Of a DNA stretch of 64,000 nt, positions 41,827 through 50,445 are shown piece by piece; positions within the stretch are counted from its first letter, which is position 1; every line of letters begins with the position of its first letter. The notes beneath the pieces are model-generated. The model saw only the letters and a list, made by a program, of their open reading frames with translations, ran no database searches and was not told the DNA's origin. A program made the position numbers and the translations under genes. The stretch is from CAVYWD01 sp963772225 (GTDB taxonomy: Bacteria > Myxococcota > Myxococcia > Myxococcales > UBA5297), in contig CAVYWD010000003.1 of the NCBI GenBank assembly GCA_963772225.1, positions 124,001 through 188,000 on the forward strand. Reading direction: 5' to 3'.

Positions 41827-43912
41827 CCCGCAGCTGGTCCACGACGTGGTGCAGCTCGACAAGGAGGGGATGACTTGGCGCGCGATCGCGCGGGCCCTGC
41901 ACATCAGCCGAAACACCGTGCGGCGCATCGTCAAGAGCCACCAGGAGGCGCGCGAAACTGCGCACTCGGCGCTGCCACGGGTGCGCGGCTCGCGCCGCCG
42001 CGCCTCGAAGCTCGACCCCTTTCGCAGCCTGATCACCGAGCTGCTCGAGAAGTATCCGGACATCACCGCGCAGCGGGTCTTCGAGCATTTGCGCGACGAG
42101 CATGGCTACGCAGGCGGCGACACCATCGTGAAAGTCCTGGTGAGCAACCTGCGCCCGAAGTTGCCGCCCAAGCCGAGCCTCCAGACGCCGCCGCGGGTGC
42201 CGGGGGACATGGGCGAGTGCGACTGGTCGCCCTACCCGGTGGAATTCACCCATGCGCCGTCCATGACCCTGCAGGCCTTCGGATACGCACTGCGCTACTC
42301 GACCCGGAAGTACTTCGGCTTCTTCGAGAGCAACGGCCTGCACCCTTTGATGGACGGCCACCGCCACGCCTTCGCGCGCTTCCAGGGCGCCGCGCGCCGG
42401 TGCACCTACGATAGCCAGAAGCCGGTGGTGCTGCGCTGGGAAGGCAACCAGCCGATCCTCAATCCCCGCTTCGTCGATTTCGCCACCTATTACGAATTCT
42501 CCGCCGTCGCCGTGCGCCATGCCCCCAACCGCAAGCCCCGGGTCGAGCGGAGCTTCTGGGAGCTCTCCCTCAGCTTCTTCCGGGGCCGCTCATTCCGCGA
42601 CCTGGCCGACCTCGAGGCCCAGCTCTCCCGGTGGATGGACACCATCGCCGACCTGCGCCCCATCAAGCGGATGAAGCGGCGCACGCGGATGGAGCTCTTC
42701 GCCGAAGAGCAGTCGCTGCTGCGGCCGCTGCCGCGCCACCCCTACGACACCGCGCGGGTGCTCTACAAGCTCTGCAACCTCGAGGGCTTCATGACCTGGG
42801 AGACCAATGAATATTCCCTGCCCTATGAATACGTCACCGAGATTCTCCCGGTGCGCATCACCGAGAATGAGCTCTTCGTCTACAAAGCGGACCTGACCTG
42901 CCTGGCACGGCACGAGCTCAGGCCTCGCGGCGCGCAGCAGCAGTCGATCCTGCCGGGGCATCGGCCCCCGCGCGCCGAGGGCGGGCCCGACCTCGAGCAC
43001 CTGCGGCGCGCATTCCAGGATCTTGGGGGGCCCGGAGCGGAGTACCTGGCGGCGCTCGAGCGGCGCGACTCGCGGTCGGCCGGCTACCACGCGCGCAAGG
43101 TCCTTTCGCTGCGCGAGGGCTACGACACCGCCGAGCTCTGCAAGGCGCTCTCGCACGCGCTCTGCTTCGGCGCTCTCGAGCACGTCAGCATCGAGAAGAT
43201 CCTCAACGCCCGCTCCGACCGCCGCCGGCTCGACGAGTACGTCGCCGCGGCCTCGGCCAAGAAGCTCAAGAGCGCCGTCGCCCAGAGCTGCACCGAGCCG
43301 CGCGACCTCGCCGAGTACGACGCGCTGCCGTGCCGCGGCACAGTCCCCGAGCCCCAAGGAGAAGCGACATGCGAGCCCCCACCTCCCTCAAAGGCCCCGC
43401 CGCCGAAGCCCGAACGACTCTGCCCGATGTGCTGCTGTGCGGTCAGCGACCCGCCAAGGCATATCCGGCACTTCGACCTGCATCCGGTCGAGCTGGGCGT
43501 GGATCCCGCAGTATCCGGACTGAGCCTGCGGCGGTCCGTGGGGGACTCTGCAGCGCTCGCGGTCGCTGCTGCCGAGCGCGACGGGGGTCATGTATCTTCT
43601 GCGCTCAGCTTGGCTCGCCGAACGCGCTTGCGCAGGCGCCGGCGGGTGGAAGTGAGCTGCCGGCGAGGACTTCCCGACCTTGGGCGGTCGGGCGAAAGTA
43701 GCTCTGGTGTTTCCTTGGCGCAGGAGGTGTTTCGGACGTTGCGGCGGCTCAAGGGCGAAGGCATGACCATGCTGCTCGTGGAGCAGTTCGCGCGGGCGGC
43801 GCTGGAAGTGGCGGATTACGCGTATGTCATGGAGCGCGGGCGCATTGTCATCGAGGGGACGCTGGAGGAGCTGCGGCGGGATCCGCGAGTGTTGACGGCG
43901 TATTTGGGGTGA
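41813..43912 (+). CDS. IS21-family transposase (IstA-like), 3' end replaced by IS91 end and LivF piece
   Basis: As read, one 699-residue frame. Residues 1-550 are IstA: helix-turn-helix (WRAIARALHISRNTVRRIVK), first catalytic Asp in GDMGECDWSPYPVEF, second in RRCTYDSQKPVVLRWEG, Glu in PRVERSFWELS, then the C-terminal domain (WETNEYSLPYEYVTEILPVR). From about 43469 the frame enters the IS91-type 3' end and then a LivF fragment. The expected istB helper gene is absent; a frame starting MRAPTSLKGP at 43369 might be its lost beginning. The catalytic triad is intact, but the missing partner and right end suggest the element can no longer move by itself. Confidence 0.82.
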   Translation: MLPLDPQLVHDVVQLDKEGMTWRAIARALHISRNTVRRIVKSHQEARETAHSALPRVRGSRRRASKLDPFRSLITELLEKYPDITAQRVFEHLRDEHGYAGGDTIVKVLVSNLRPKLPPKPSLQTPPRVPGDMGECDWSPYPVEFTHAPSMTLQAFGYALRYSTRKYFGFFESNGLHPLMDGHRHAFARFQGAARRCTYDSQKPVVLRWEGNQPILNPRFVDFATYYEFSAVAVRHAPNRKPRVERSFWELSLSFFRGRSFRDLADLEAQLSRWMDTIADLRPIKRMKRRTRMELFAEEQSLLRPLPRHPYDTARVLYKLCNLEGFMTWETNEYSLPYEYVTEILPVRITENELFVYKADLTCLARHELRPRGAQQQSILPGHRPPRAEGGPDLEHLRRAFQDLGGPGAEYLAALERRDSRSAGYHARKVLSLREGYDTAELCKALSHALCFGALEHVSIEKILNARSDRRRLDEYVAAASAKKLKSAVAQSCTEPRDLAEYDALPCRGTVPEPQGEATCEPPPPSKAPPPKPERLCPMCCCAVSDPPRHIRHFDLHPVELGVDPAVSGLSLRRSVGDSAALAVAAAERDGGHVSSALSLARRTRLRRRRRVEVSCRRGLPDLGRSGESSSGVSLAQEVFRTLRRLKGEGMTMLLVEQFARAALEVADYAYVMERGRIVIEGTLEELRRDPRVLTAYLG
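43469..43721 (+). mobile_element. IS91-family 3' end, copy B
   Basis: 253 bp starting at CACTTCGACC (codons HFDLHPVELGVDP), ending CCTTGGCGC. Relative to copies A and C it has one extra C at 43505-43507, which lets the IS21-like frame read through. The CCCGACC/GGTCGGG hairpin is present near 43675-43692. It cuts the IS21-like element on the left and a livF gene on the right. Confidence 0.75.
43722..43912 (+). pseudogene. C-terminal fragment of LivF-type ABC ATPase
   Basis: The frame reads FRTLRRLKGEGMTMLLVEQF, ARAALEVADYAYVMERGRIV and EGTLEELRRDPRVLTAYLG, the last 63 residues of a branched-chain amino-acid transporter ATPase (LLVEQ with the switch region, MERGRIV, AYLG end). Walker A, Walker B and signature motifs are lost. 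Confidence 0.88.
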
Positions 43913-44009
43913 CGGGCGACTCGCGATGTTGTTAAATCAGAATACTTTGCTTGAAAGCCAGCGCTCCAGCCCTGCGGTCCAGCTTCAGAGTGCGTGATAC
44001 GGTTCCCTC

Positions 44010-44819
44010 GTGAGCACCTCTGAATCGGCCCTCGCGGCAGCCGCGAAGCAAGGCGACACCCGCGCCTTCGAGGCGCTTCTCCGCCCTCAGCTTCCCCAGC
44101 TCTACGGTCTGCTCCTCCGAATGACCGGCGACGCGCGCGCCGCCGAGGACCTCGCCCAGGAGACGGCCCTGCGCGCCTTCCAGAAGCTTGGAACCTTTCA
44201 GGCTGAGTCCAATTTCTACACCTGGCTCTACCGGATTGCCGTCAACCTGTGCCTCCGGCATTTCGAGCGAGAGCGGCGGCTCTCCTTCGACGGATGGCCG
44301 CCCATCGCGGACGGACCCGACGAGGCTTCGGCCCCCGGCCCGAGCCCTGAAGAGCGCCTGCTCATCGCTCAAGTCCGGGAGGGCTGCCTCACAGGCGTCG
44401 TTCGTTGCCTCCCCGAGGACCAGCGCGCCGCCTTCGTGCTTGCGGTGCTCCTCGGCCTTCCTACCTCCGACGTGGCCTCGATCCTCGACTGCTCCGTCGA
44501 TGCCGTGAAGGCCCGCATCTCCCGCGCGCGGCGGGCGCTCCTCGGATTCGTCGACCGCCGTTGCCAATGGATCGACTCGGGCAATCGCTGCCGCTGCAAA
44601 CATTACGTGCGGCATTCGCTGGAGCGCGGCCTCATCGCCGGATTGGCCGAGGCACCCGTGCCGCCCGACGTGGATACCGACGCCATCGAGCGCGAGGTCG
44701 ATCGGATGCGTCGGGTGGTGCTGCTCTACGAATCGCTCGGCGCGCCCGCCGAGCCGCCGACCCTTGTCGAGCGCCTCCGCCAGGGGCTCGCGAACGGCGA
44801 GTGGGCGCGGATTGCTTAG
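44010..44819 (+). CDS. ECF sigma factor with Cys-rich C-terminal extension
   Basis: The 269-residue protein has sigma region 2 (LLLRMTGDARAAEDLAQETA, FYTWLYRIAVNLCLRHFERE) and region 4 (LPEDQRAAFVLAVLLGLPTS, DAVKARISRARRALLGFVDR). An extension of about 95 residues follows, beginning CQWIDSGNRCRCKHYV: three Cys and a His in a pattern found in some ECF factors, possibly a metal or redox switch like that of CorE in Myxococcus, though spacing differs. No anti-sigma gene is adjacent, which fits self-regulation by the tail. Start GTG 44010. Its TAG stop is the first codon of a hairpin repeat. Confidence 0.85.
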   Translation: MSTSESALAAAAKQGDTRAFEALLRPQLPQLYGLLLRMTGDARAAEDLAQETALRAFQKLGTFQAESNFYTWLYRIAVNLCLRHFERERRLSFDGWPPIADGPDEASAPGPSPEERLLIAQVREGCLTGVVRCLPEDQRAAFVLAVLLGLPTSDVASILDCSVDAVKARISRARRALLGFVDRRCQWIDSGNRCRCKHYVRHSLERGLIAGLAEAPVPPDVDTDAIEREVDRMRRVVLLYESLGAPAEPPTLVERLRQGLANGEWARIA

Positions 44820-44964
44820 TCCCTTCGGGGCGAGATCTTGCGCAAGATGGCAAAGACTTGGGGCTTCGGACCCCGGGCAAGGCAAGGTTTGACCCGAGGC
44901 CGGGGTCTGGAGTCCGAAGCCCCCGGCAACCCTCGTTGGTTCCGGCTCGGCCGGTTTGGGGAAA
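44817..44964 (-). repeat. Hairpin repeat of the TAGTCCCTT family, copy 4
   Basis: Starts TAGTCCCTTCGGGGCGAGAT at the sigma-factor stop codon, continues GCGCAAGATGGCAAAGACTT, then arms GGGGCTTCGGACCCCGGG and GTCCGAAGCCCC around a 35-bp centre, and ends GGTTCCGGCTCGGCCGGTTT. Same family as 14574, 26645 and 31553, on the opposite strand to the first two. Confidence 0.85.
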
Positions 44965-45067
44965 GCAAGTCCTGCGCGCAAATTCGATGGGTGCGGCCAC
45001 TCTGGAGTGCGGGAATTCTCGTGTGCCTGCGCATGGTTCAGCCGAGCTGGGGCGCGACCGAGGGCAC

Positions 45068-45099
45068 TAGACGACCGTCTAACGATAGACTACAGTCTA
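45068..45099. promoter_or_regulatory. Twin TetR operator: two 14-bp palindromes
   Basis: TAGACGACCGTCTA (45068-45081) and TAGACTACAGTCTA (45086-45099) are two palindromes with identical TAGAC/GTCTA half-sites and centres 18 bp apart. They end 3 bases before the ATG of the TetR gene. Such spacing fits two TetR dimers binding on one DNA face, giving autoregulation. Confidence 0.8.
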
Positions 45100-45102
45100 T
45101 CC

Positions 45103-45708
45103 ATGCTCGCATCCCTCCGCAGCCGCAAGCTTGCCGACGCCAAGCAAGCGCTCTTCGAGGCCGCGATGGAACTGTTTCGCGAGCAGGGTTTCGACGACAC
45201 CACAGTCGAGGAGATCGCCGCCCGCGCCGGCTTCAGCCGGGCCACCTTCTTCAACCACTTCGGGAGCAAGGCGGCCGTTCTCAATCACTTCGGGGAACAC
45301 GTCGCCGGCGTCATGGAGGCGACGCTCGCCGCGGCCCGTCCAGGGACGCCACCGCTCGAGCGGCTGCGCCGCGTGCTCCTCGCGATGGCCCGCGAGGTCG
45401 AGGGAAGCCGGCAGGACTGGCGGATCGTCTTCACATACAGCCTGCGCGACCCGGACGTCCTGCTCGTACCGACCCCTGCCCGGCAGCGCTTCTTTGAGAC
45501 CGTGACGAGGCTTCTGGCGGAGGCGCAGAGGCTCGGCCAGGCGCGAAGGGACCTCGGTGCGCCTGAGCAGGCGGCGCAGGTGGTCGCGCTCTACAAGTTC
45601 GCCGTGATGGCGGTCGTCGGAGAAAAGCGCAGCGCAAAGGCGGCGATCGCCGCGGCTTGGAGCTTCGCCGAGGGAGGTATCCGTGGAAGCAAACGGACGG
45701 CTCGATGA
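45103..45708 (+). CDS. TetR-family transcriptional regulator
   Basis: The 201-residue protein has a standard TetR DNA-binding domain (LFEAAMELFREQGFDDTTVE, EIAARAGFSRATFFNHFGSK) and a ligand domain with RVLLAMAREVEGSRQDWRIV. ATG 45103 is chosen because it directly follows the twin operator; longer frames run through the hairpin repeat. It probably controls itself and perhaps the PPOX gene 150 bp downstream on the same strand. Confidence 0.9.
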   Translation: MLASLRSRKLADAKQALFEAAMELFREQGFDDTTVEEIAARAGFSRATFFNHFGSKAAVLNHFGEHVAGVMEATLAAARPGTPPLERLRRVLLAMAREVEGSRQDWRIVFTYSLRDPDVLLVPTPARQRFFETVTRLLAEAQRLGQARRDLGAPEQAAQVVALYKFAVMAVVGEKRSAKAAIAAAWSFAEGGIRGSKRTAR

Positions 45709-45858
45709 GATCGGCCGCGGCGAGACGCCCTTATCAGCGGCGCCGAGGCCGCACCTTGGCGAAGAGGCCGGCCTCCCATGACGACCCGCGAGCCGTCGCG
45801 GAGCGACCACGTTGGGCATGGTGACGTCAGTGACATCCCAAGAGAAAGGTGGACGCGC

Positions 45859-46416
45859 ATGGAGATCACGGCGGCAGACTGGGAGACGATTCGCACTGTC
45901 TTTTGCAAGGGCTTCGCCACGGGCTTCCACTTCGCCGCAGCGACCGTGGGCGAGGATGGGTTCCCGCAGGTCACGCCGATCGGCTCCTTCGTGCTCGGCG
46001 AGGTGGGTCGAGCGTTCTACACCGAGAGCTACGCGTTGGGGCTTGGGCGTCGGCTCGAGCGCGACCCGCGCATCTGCGTCATGGCCTTGAACACCAGCAG
46101 GTGGGAGCTCCTCAAGGCGCTTTGGCGCGGCGAGGCCCGTCAACCATTCGGGGTCCGACTCTTTGGCACCGCCGGCGCGCGGCGGGAGGCCACCGCCGAG
46201 GAGCTCGAGGCCTTCTCGCGCCGTGTCAGGCCGCTGCGGTTCCTGCGCGGACACGGGCTGGTTTGGGGGAAGATGCGAATGGTGCGAGAGGTGCGGTTTC
46301 ACACCTTCGAGCCCGTTCGCATCCCGCCGCTCGGCGATCCATGGCCGCGCAGCGAAGAGGCGGCGGCCGCAATTGCCCGGGCAGGGGCGCCTGGCGACAG
46401 TCGCCCTGCGGTGTGA
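45859..46416 (+). CDS. Pyridoxamine 5'-phosphate oxidase-family flavin-binding protein
   Basis: The 185-residue protein has the split-barrel flavin fold: VFCKGFATGFHFAAATVGED, GFPQVTPIGSFVLGEVGRAF, DPRICVMALNTSR, FGVRLFGTAGARREAT and REVRFHTFEPVRI. Reaction unknown; members reduce F420- or FMN-dependent substrates or degrade haem. ATG 45859 has AAAGGTGG upstream and is preferred to ATG 45778, which would add 27 low-complexity residues. Follows the TetR gene. Confidence 0.8.
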   Translation: MEITAADWETIRTVFCKGFATGFHFAAATVGEDGFPQVTPIGSFVLGEVGRAFYTESYALGLGRRLERDPRICVMALNTSRWELLKALWRGEARQPFGVRLFGTAGARREATAEELEAFSRRVRPLRFLRGHGLVWGKMRMVREVRFHTFEPVRIPPLGDPWPRSEEAAAAIARAGAPGDSRPAV

Positions 46417-46711
46417 TTGGGTCCGAGAATGCACCGTCATCCACCTCCGCGGCCGGGAGCGCGGCGCCGCCCATGCCCGACGCGGATTCCGAGCGTTCGC
46501 CGGCTACAACGCCCGCCTCCTCGTGGGGATGGGCGAACCCGAGCTGAAGCTGCCCGCCTCGACAGGCAGAGCGAAGCCGTAGCGCCCTCGAAACGCGTTT
46601 ACCCCCTCGCCAGGACGACCGATGGTTGCTTTCGAAGGTTCGGCTCCGGCAGGCCTCGGCCGTCGAGCGTTGCGCAGGTGCAGGGCAATCGCGCCGGTTC
46701 AGCGCAGAGGA

Positions 46712-47452
46712 TCAGTAGGCGCCGAACGCCAACGCCATGAAGCCGGGACCGGAGAGCGATGCGTGCAGGATCGCGGCCGGCCAGGTGTTGCGGGTCCTTT
46801 GAGCGACAAAGGGAACGACCGCCAAGGTCGGCAAAAGAACGATGAGGTTTCCCAGGCCGAAGGCCAGGTGAAAGACGCCCCAGAGAAGAGCGTTCAGGAG
46901 CCATGCGTACTGGCCGAGGCGGGCTTCCATGCGCGGGAGGATCACGCCCCGCCAGACGAAGTTCTCCCCGAGGATGTTGAAAGGCCAATAGAAGGCCCAC
47001 ATGGCAAACATCCAGTGGTGCCCTTCAGTCCACGCTTGCGCGTGGCGCGCAAATGGCGGGTTGGAGTCCAGGCCGAGCGTGATACAGGCCTTGAAAGCAA
47101 GGCCGCTTCCGCCTCCCATGACAACCAATCCGGCCAAGACCCAAAGCCAATCGGACCTCCCCAGCTTGCGAAGCCGGAGCCTCTCCCGCCACTCTAGAGA
47201 GGCTTCCTTCCTCAGCAGCCACCAACCGGCCAGGATGATCGGTACGAAGATGAGAGGGATGGATAAAATCATCCACGAACCCAGCTTCATGATGCCGGTT
47301 CGGCTCAGGAAGGGCACGCAAGAATAGACCACAAGAAACTGGAGGAGGGTTCCGGTCAGGAAGATCAAGAGGTCAGGCTTTAGGGAAATCGGGGGGACTC
47401 TTCTTCCATTATTCACCGGCGGCTCCGATGGTTCTGAAATCTTTCCGGCCAT
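46712..47452 (-). CDS. CPBP-family intramembrane protease-like protein
   Basis: The 246-residue protein has about six to seven membrane helices (LLIFLTGTLLQFLVVYSC, SWMILSIPLIFVPIILAGWW, DWLWVLAGLVVMGGGSGLAF). The CPBP/Rce1 motif is ILGENFVWRGVILPRM, with Asn in place of the second Glu of EExxxR, and the later FHLAFGLGNL supplies His. The altered motif raises doubt about protease activity. ATG 47452. Gene is not coupled to neighbours. Confidence 0.8.
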   Translation of the reverse strand: MAGKISEPSEPPVNNGRRVPPISLKPDLLIFLTGTLLQFLVVYSCVPFLSRTGIMKLGSWMILSIPLIFVPIILAGWWLLRKEASLEWRERLRLRKLGRSDWLWVLAGLVVMGGGSGLAFKACITLGLDSNPPFARHAQAWTEGHHWMFAMWAFYWPFNILGENFVWRGVILPRMEARLGQYAWLLNALLWGVFHLAFGLGNLIVLLPTLAVVPFVAQRTRNTWPAAILHASLSGPGFMALAFGAY

Positions 47453-47602
47453 GACGTGACGACGAGAGGATATCAGGGCGTTGCGGCGGCGCGGCAGGTA
47501 GTGCAACCGCAGGCGCCGGGATGCCGCGGCGGAAGGCGGCTGCGGCCTCGGGCCCCTGGCGGCGGGCAGCGGCGAGGCTTGCGGTCGGGGCAGCGTCGAG
47601 GA

Positions 47603-48643
47603 GGAGCCAGCGCCCGGGGTCCTGCAGGAGCTCGCGCGGCCGGGCCCGCCTCGACCGCGCGCCCTGGACGCCGCCGCGCTCCCCCTCGCCCGAGAGCTGC
47701 CGCGCCCGGTCGATCCGATCTCCGCCCTGGGGCTGCGCCGCTCCGTGCCGGACTTCCTGGCGCGGCGCCTGTCGCTCGAGCTCGGCGCCGAGCGGGCCGA
47801 CCGCGTGCTCGAGGCGCTCAATCACCGGCCCGCCTCGATCTGCGCGCGAACCTGCTGCGCACCACGCGCGAGGCCCTCGCCGAGCGGCTCGCCGCCAGGG
47901 GGGGTGCGACGGCGCCATGCGCGCTCTCCCCCGAGGGGCTCGTCGCCGCTGATCGCAGCCGGCTGTTCGGCGGGGGCCCGCACGCCGACGGCCTGTTCGA
48001 GGTGCAGGACGAGGGCTCGCAGCTCATCGCGCTCACCGCCCTGGCGCTCCCCGGAGAGCTCGCCGTCGACACCTGCGCGGGGAGCGGCGGCAAGGCGCTG
48101 GCGCTTTCGGCCCACGTGGGGCGGAGCGGCAGGGTCGTCGCGTGCGACGCCAACCTGAAGCGCCTCTCGGAGCTGCCCGCGCGGGCGAGGCATGCAGGCG
48201 CCGGGCGGATCATCGAGGTGGCGGCGGCTCCGCCCGGGTCGCTCGAGGCGCGGGCCGACGCCGTGCTGGTGGACGCTCCCTGCAGCGGGATCGGCTCGCT
48301 TCGCCGCGAGGTGGACCTGCGATGGCGGCTGGCGGAGGGTGACCTGGATCGGTTCCCCGAGCGACAGCTCGCGATTCTCGCCGAGGCGTCGCGCCTGGTG
48401 CGCCCGGGGGGCCGGCTGGTCTACGGCACGTGCTCCCCGCTGCGGGCGGAGGGAGAGGCGGTCGTGGAGCGCTTCCTCAAGGGAGCGCCGGCTTTCGCGC
48501 CTGGGGACCTGCGCCGAGGCTTGCCCGCCTGCGCGCATCCGGCCCTCGAAAGTGATTGGGCCCTGCGGACCCGGCCCGAGCGCGACGGCGGCGGAGCGTT
48601 CTTCGCCGCCCTGCTGGTGCGCCGACTCGGAGGCCCGGGGTGA
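47603..48643 (+). pseudogene. Degraded second copy of rsmB
   Basis: About 1.04 kb matching 62463-63538 at roughly 93-95% identity. It lacks the NusB-like N-terminal part, has an 18-bp deletion near 47675 and a one-base deletion near 47820 that shifts the frame (LGAERADRVLEALN then the frame of ARLDLRANLLRTT). The SAM-binding and catalytic region (DTCAGSGGKALAL, VDAPCSGIGS, TCSPLRAEGE) is otherwise kept to the end, so the downstream frame of about 270 residues is still open. Confidence 0.85.
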
Positions 48644-48671
48644 AACGGGCCGTGGAGGATGGCCTTGCCTC

Positions 48672-49067
48672 TCGGCCGAGCGCCTCACGCGCGCGGCCGA
48701 CGGGCGGGTCGTGCTCCGCCTGCGCCGCCCGCTCTATGACGGCACCACGGCGGTGGCCTTCACGCCGATGGAGCTCATGAAGCGGCTCGCGGCGATGGTC
48801 CCTTAAGCCGAGGCGGCACTCGGTGCGCTACTTCGGCGTCTTCGCGGCGCGCGCGCGTCTACGCGCGAAGGTCATCCGCGAACCGGCGGAGCGGCGCCGC
48901 GGTCGGTGCGCCGCTGTCGAAGAGCAGAGCGTCACCGAGCTCGACGAGGAGGCGTTTCGACGGGCCGTGCGCGACGAGCTCGGCTTCAACCCGCTGGCGC
49001 TGGGCTGAGCCTCGCATGCCGGAGCGCACCCGCCGTCTGGACTGGGCGTCCCTCCTTCAGAGAGTAT
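48672..49067 (+). mobile_element. IS91-family transposase fragment, copy 2
   Basis: Starts CTCTCGGCCGAGCGCCTCAC right after the rsmB copy and matches 53942-54336 at about 95%. Protein pieces: AERLTRAADGRVVLRLRRPL, YDGTTAVAFTPMELMKRLAA, RYFGVFAARARL, and PERTRRLDWASLLQRVF, spread over several frames with a TAA at 48804. It ends at 49067, where a different gene fragment begins. Confidence 0.8.
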
Positions 49068-49276
49068 TTCCTTCTATGAAGCGGCCCCCACTACCGCGCT
49101 GGGCGGCGGCCAGCCGCTTCCCCTCTTGGCGCACCGTCGCGCTCACGCTGGCGGTGGTCGCCATCAATGGCTGGAATCGCCTGGCCGTGGGAATGCGCTC
49201 GCCCGTGGACACCGGCCAACCGATGTCCGGCGGGGGGAAGCTCCGGCGCGAGCAGGGCCCCTCGCCGCACGCGTGA
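49068..49276 (+). pseudogene. C-terminal fragment of a carboxymuconolactone decarboxylase/AhpD-like protein
   Basis: In frame with the IS91 piece it reads WRTVALTLAVVAINGWNRLA then VGMRSPVDTGQP. The INxWNRLA pattern is typical for the last helix of AhpD-like carboxymuconolactone decarboxylase family proteins. Only about 65 residues remain, so the gene was cut by the IS91 junction. Confidence 0.55.
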
Positions 49277-49498
49277 TCGACCTCGCTCCCCGAGCGCGGC
49301 CGGGGGCGTTCTTCAGCCCCAGGTCTGCGTGAGCTTGGCCGTGCGCGGGACTGCTTCTGTTGCCGCGTCGGGGAGAGATGACCCGACTGAGGCGCTCCTC
49401 CCGCGAGAGAGGGGGCGAGGTGAGGCCGGGCGCCCCGGATTTGCGCGCGACGGTTCGGCGCATTAAGTATCATCCGTGGTTACGAATCGAGGAGCGCC

Positions 49499-49960
49499 GT
49501 GAACAGTCGCTTCACCATGGCTGCACACGTCCTCGCGATGCTCGCGCACGCCGAGCAGGAGGGCCGGGGCCCGGTCACCTCCGAGACGATCGCGGCGAGC
49601 ATCCAGACGAACCCGGTCGTGGTCCGGCGCCTGGTGAGCGACCTCGCGCGCGCGGGCCTCGTTGCGGCGAAGCGCGGCGCGAGCGGCGGCGCGACGCTCG
49701 CGAGGAGCCCCGAGCGGATGACCCTCCTGGACGTCTACGCGGCGGTCGAGGAGAACGCGGAGCTGTTCGGCCGACATCCGTCAGGGCCAAACCCGCGCTG
49801 CCCCATCGGCACGCATTTGGCGGCCTACCTCGAGGGGATCTTCGGCCGCGCGCAGGCCGCCCTGGAGCAGAGCCTGCAGGAAGTCACAGTGGCGCAGATG
49901 TTCGAGGACCTCCTGCGGCGAATCGAGGGGCGGCGCGCGCGCAGATCGCGAGAAGCCTGA
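49499..49960 (+). CDS. Rrf2-family transcriptional regulator
   Basis: The 153-residue protein reads MNSRFTMAAHVLAMLAHAEQ, VTSETIAASIQTNPVVVRRL, VSDLARAGLVAAKRGASGGA: the winged helix of Rrf2 proteins. The Cys residues that bind Fe-S in IscR/NsrR are reduced to one (NPRCPIG), as in the YwnA-like subgroup. GTG 49499 follows GGAG by 4 bases. It precedes a DoxX gene by 74 bp and likely regulates it. Confidence 0.9.
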   Translation: MNSRFTMAAHVLAMLAHAEQEGRGPVTSETIAASIQTNPVVVRRLVSDLARAGLVAAKRGASGGATLARSPERMTLLDVYAAVEENAELFGRHPSGPNPRCPIGTHLAAYLEGIFGRAQAALEQSLQEVTVAQMFEDLLRRIEGRRARRSREA

Positions 49961-50034
49961 GGGGCGGAGGGAATGGGTTCCTTATGCCCCAATATGTAAC
50001 ACCCGTTGTTTCAAACGTCCGAAAGGAGAAGTCG

Positions 50035-50445
50035 ATGAAGGCCAAGGTCGGTTATTGGGTCGTCACGGGGTTGTTCTCGCTGATGATGCTCGCCTCCGGG
50101 CTCGCCTACCTCACGGGTTCGGAGCACATGGTGGCGTCCTTCCGGCACCTCGGGTATCCGGACTACTTCAGAACGCTCCTGGGCGTCGCCAAGGTCCTTG
50201 GGGTCGCGGCGCTGCTCGCGCCCCGGGTTCCGTGGGCCGTCCGCGAATGGGCGTATGCGGGGTTCGCGATCACGACCGTGTCGGCCGCGGTCTCGCATGC
50301 GGCGAGCGGCGACTCACTGGGGAAGGTCGTGACGCCGCTCGTGGCGCTGGCCATCCTCGCGACCTCCCGTGCGCTCTCGGCTGCTCGCCAGAAGTCGCCG
50401 GCGGAAGGGGAGGCGCTGGGACAGCCGAAGCTCGCCCGCGCTTGA
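50035..50445 (+). CDS. DoxX-family membrane protein
   Basis: The 136-residue protein has four membrane helices: VGYWVVTGLFSLMMLASGLA, LLGVAKVLGVAALLAPRVP, EWAYAGFAITTVSAAVSHAA, VVTPLVALAILATSRALS. DoxX-like proteins are linked to redox stress. ATG 50035 has GAAAGGAG 8 bases before it. The 74-bp gap after the Rrf2 gene is AT-rich (TATGCCCCAATATGTAAC near 49983) and may hold an Rrf2-controlled promoter. Confidence 0.88.
   Translation: MKAKVGYWVVTGLFSLMMLASGLAYLTGSEHMVASFRHLGYPDYFRTLLGVAKVLGVAALLAPRVPWAVREWAYAGFAITTVSAAVSHAASGDSLGKVVTPLVALAILATSRALSAARQKSPAEGEALGQPKLARA

Noticed and set aside
46417..46582. Plus-strand frame after the PPOX gene (VRECTVIHLRGRERGAAHAR...)
   Set aside because: Too short, no start of its own and no recognised family; could be a remnant but not supportable.
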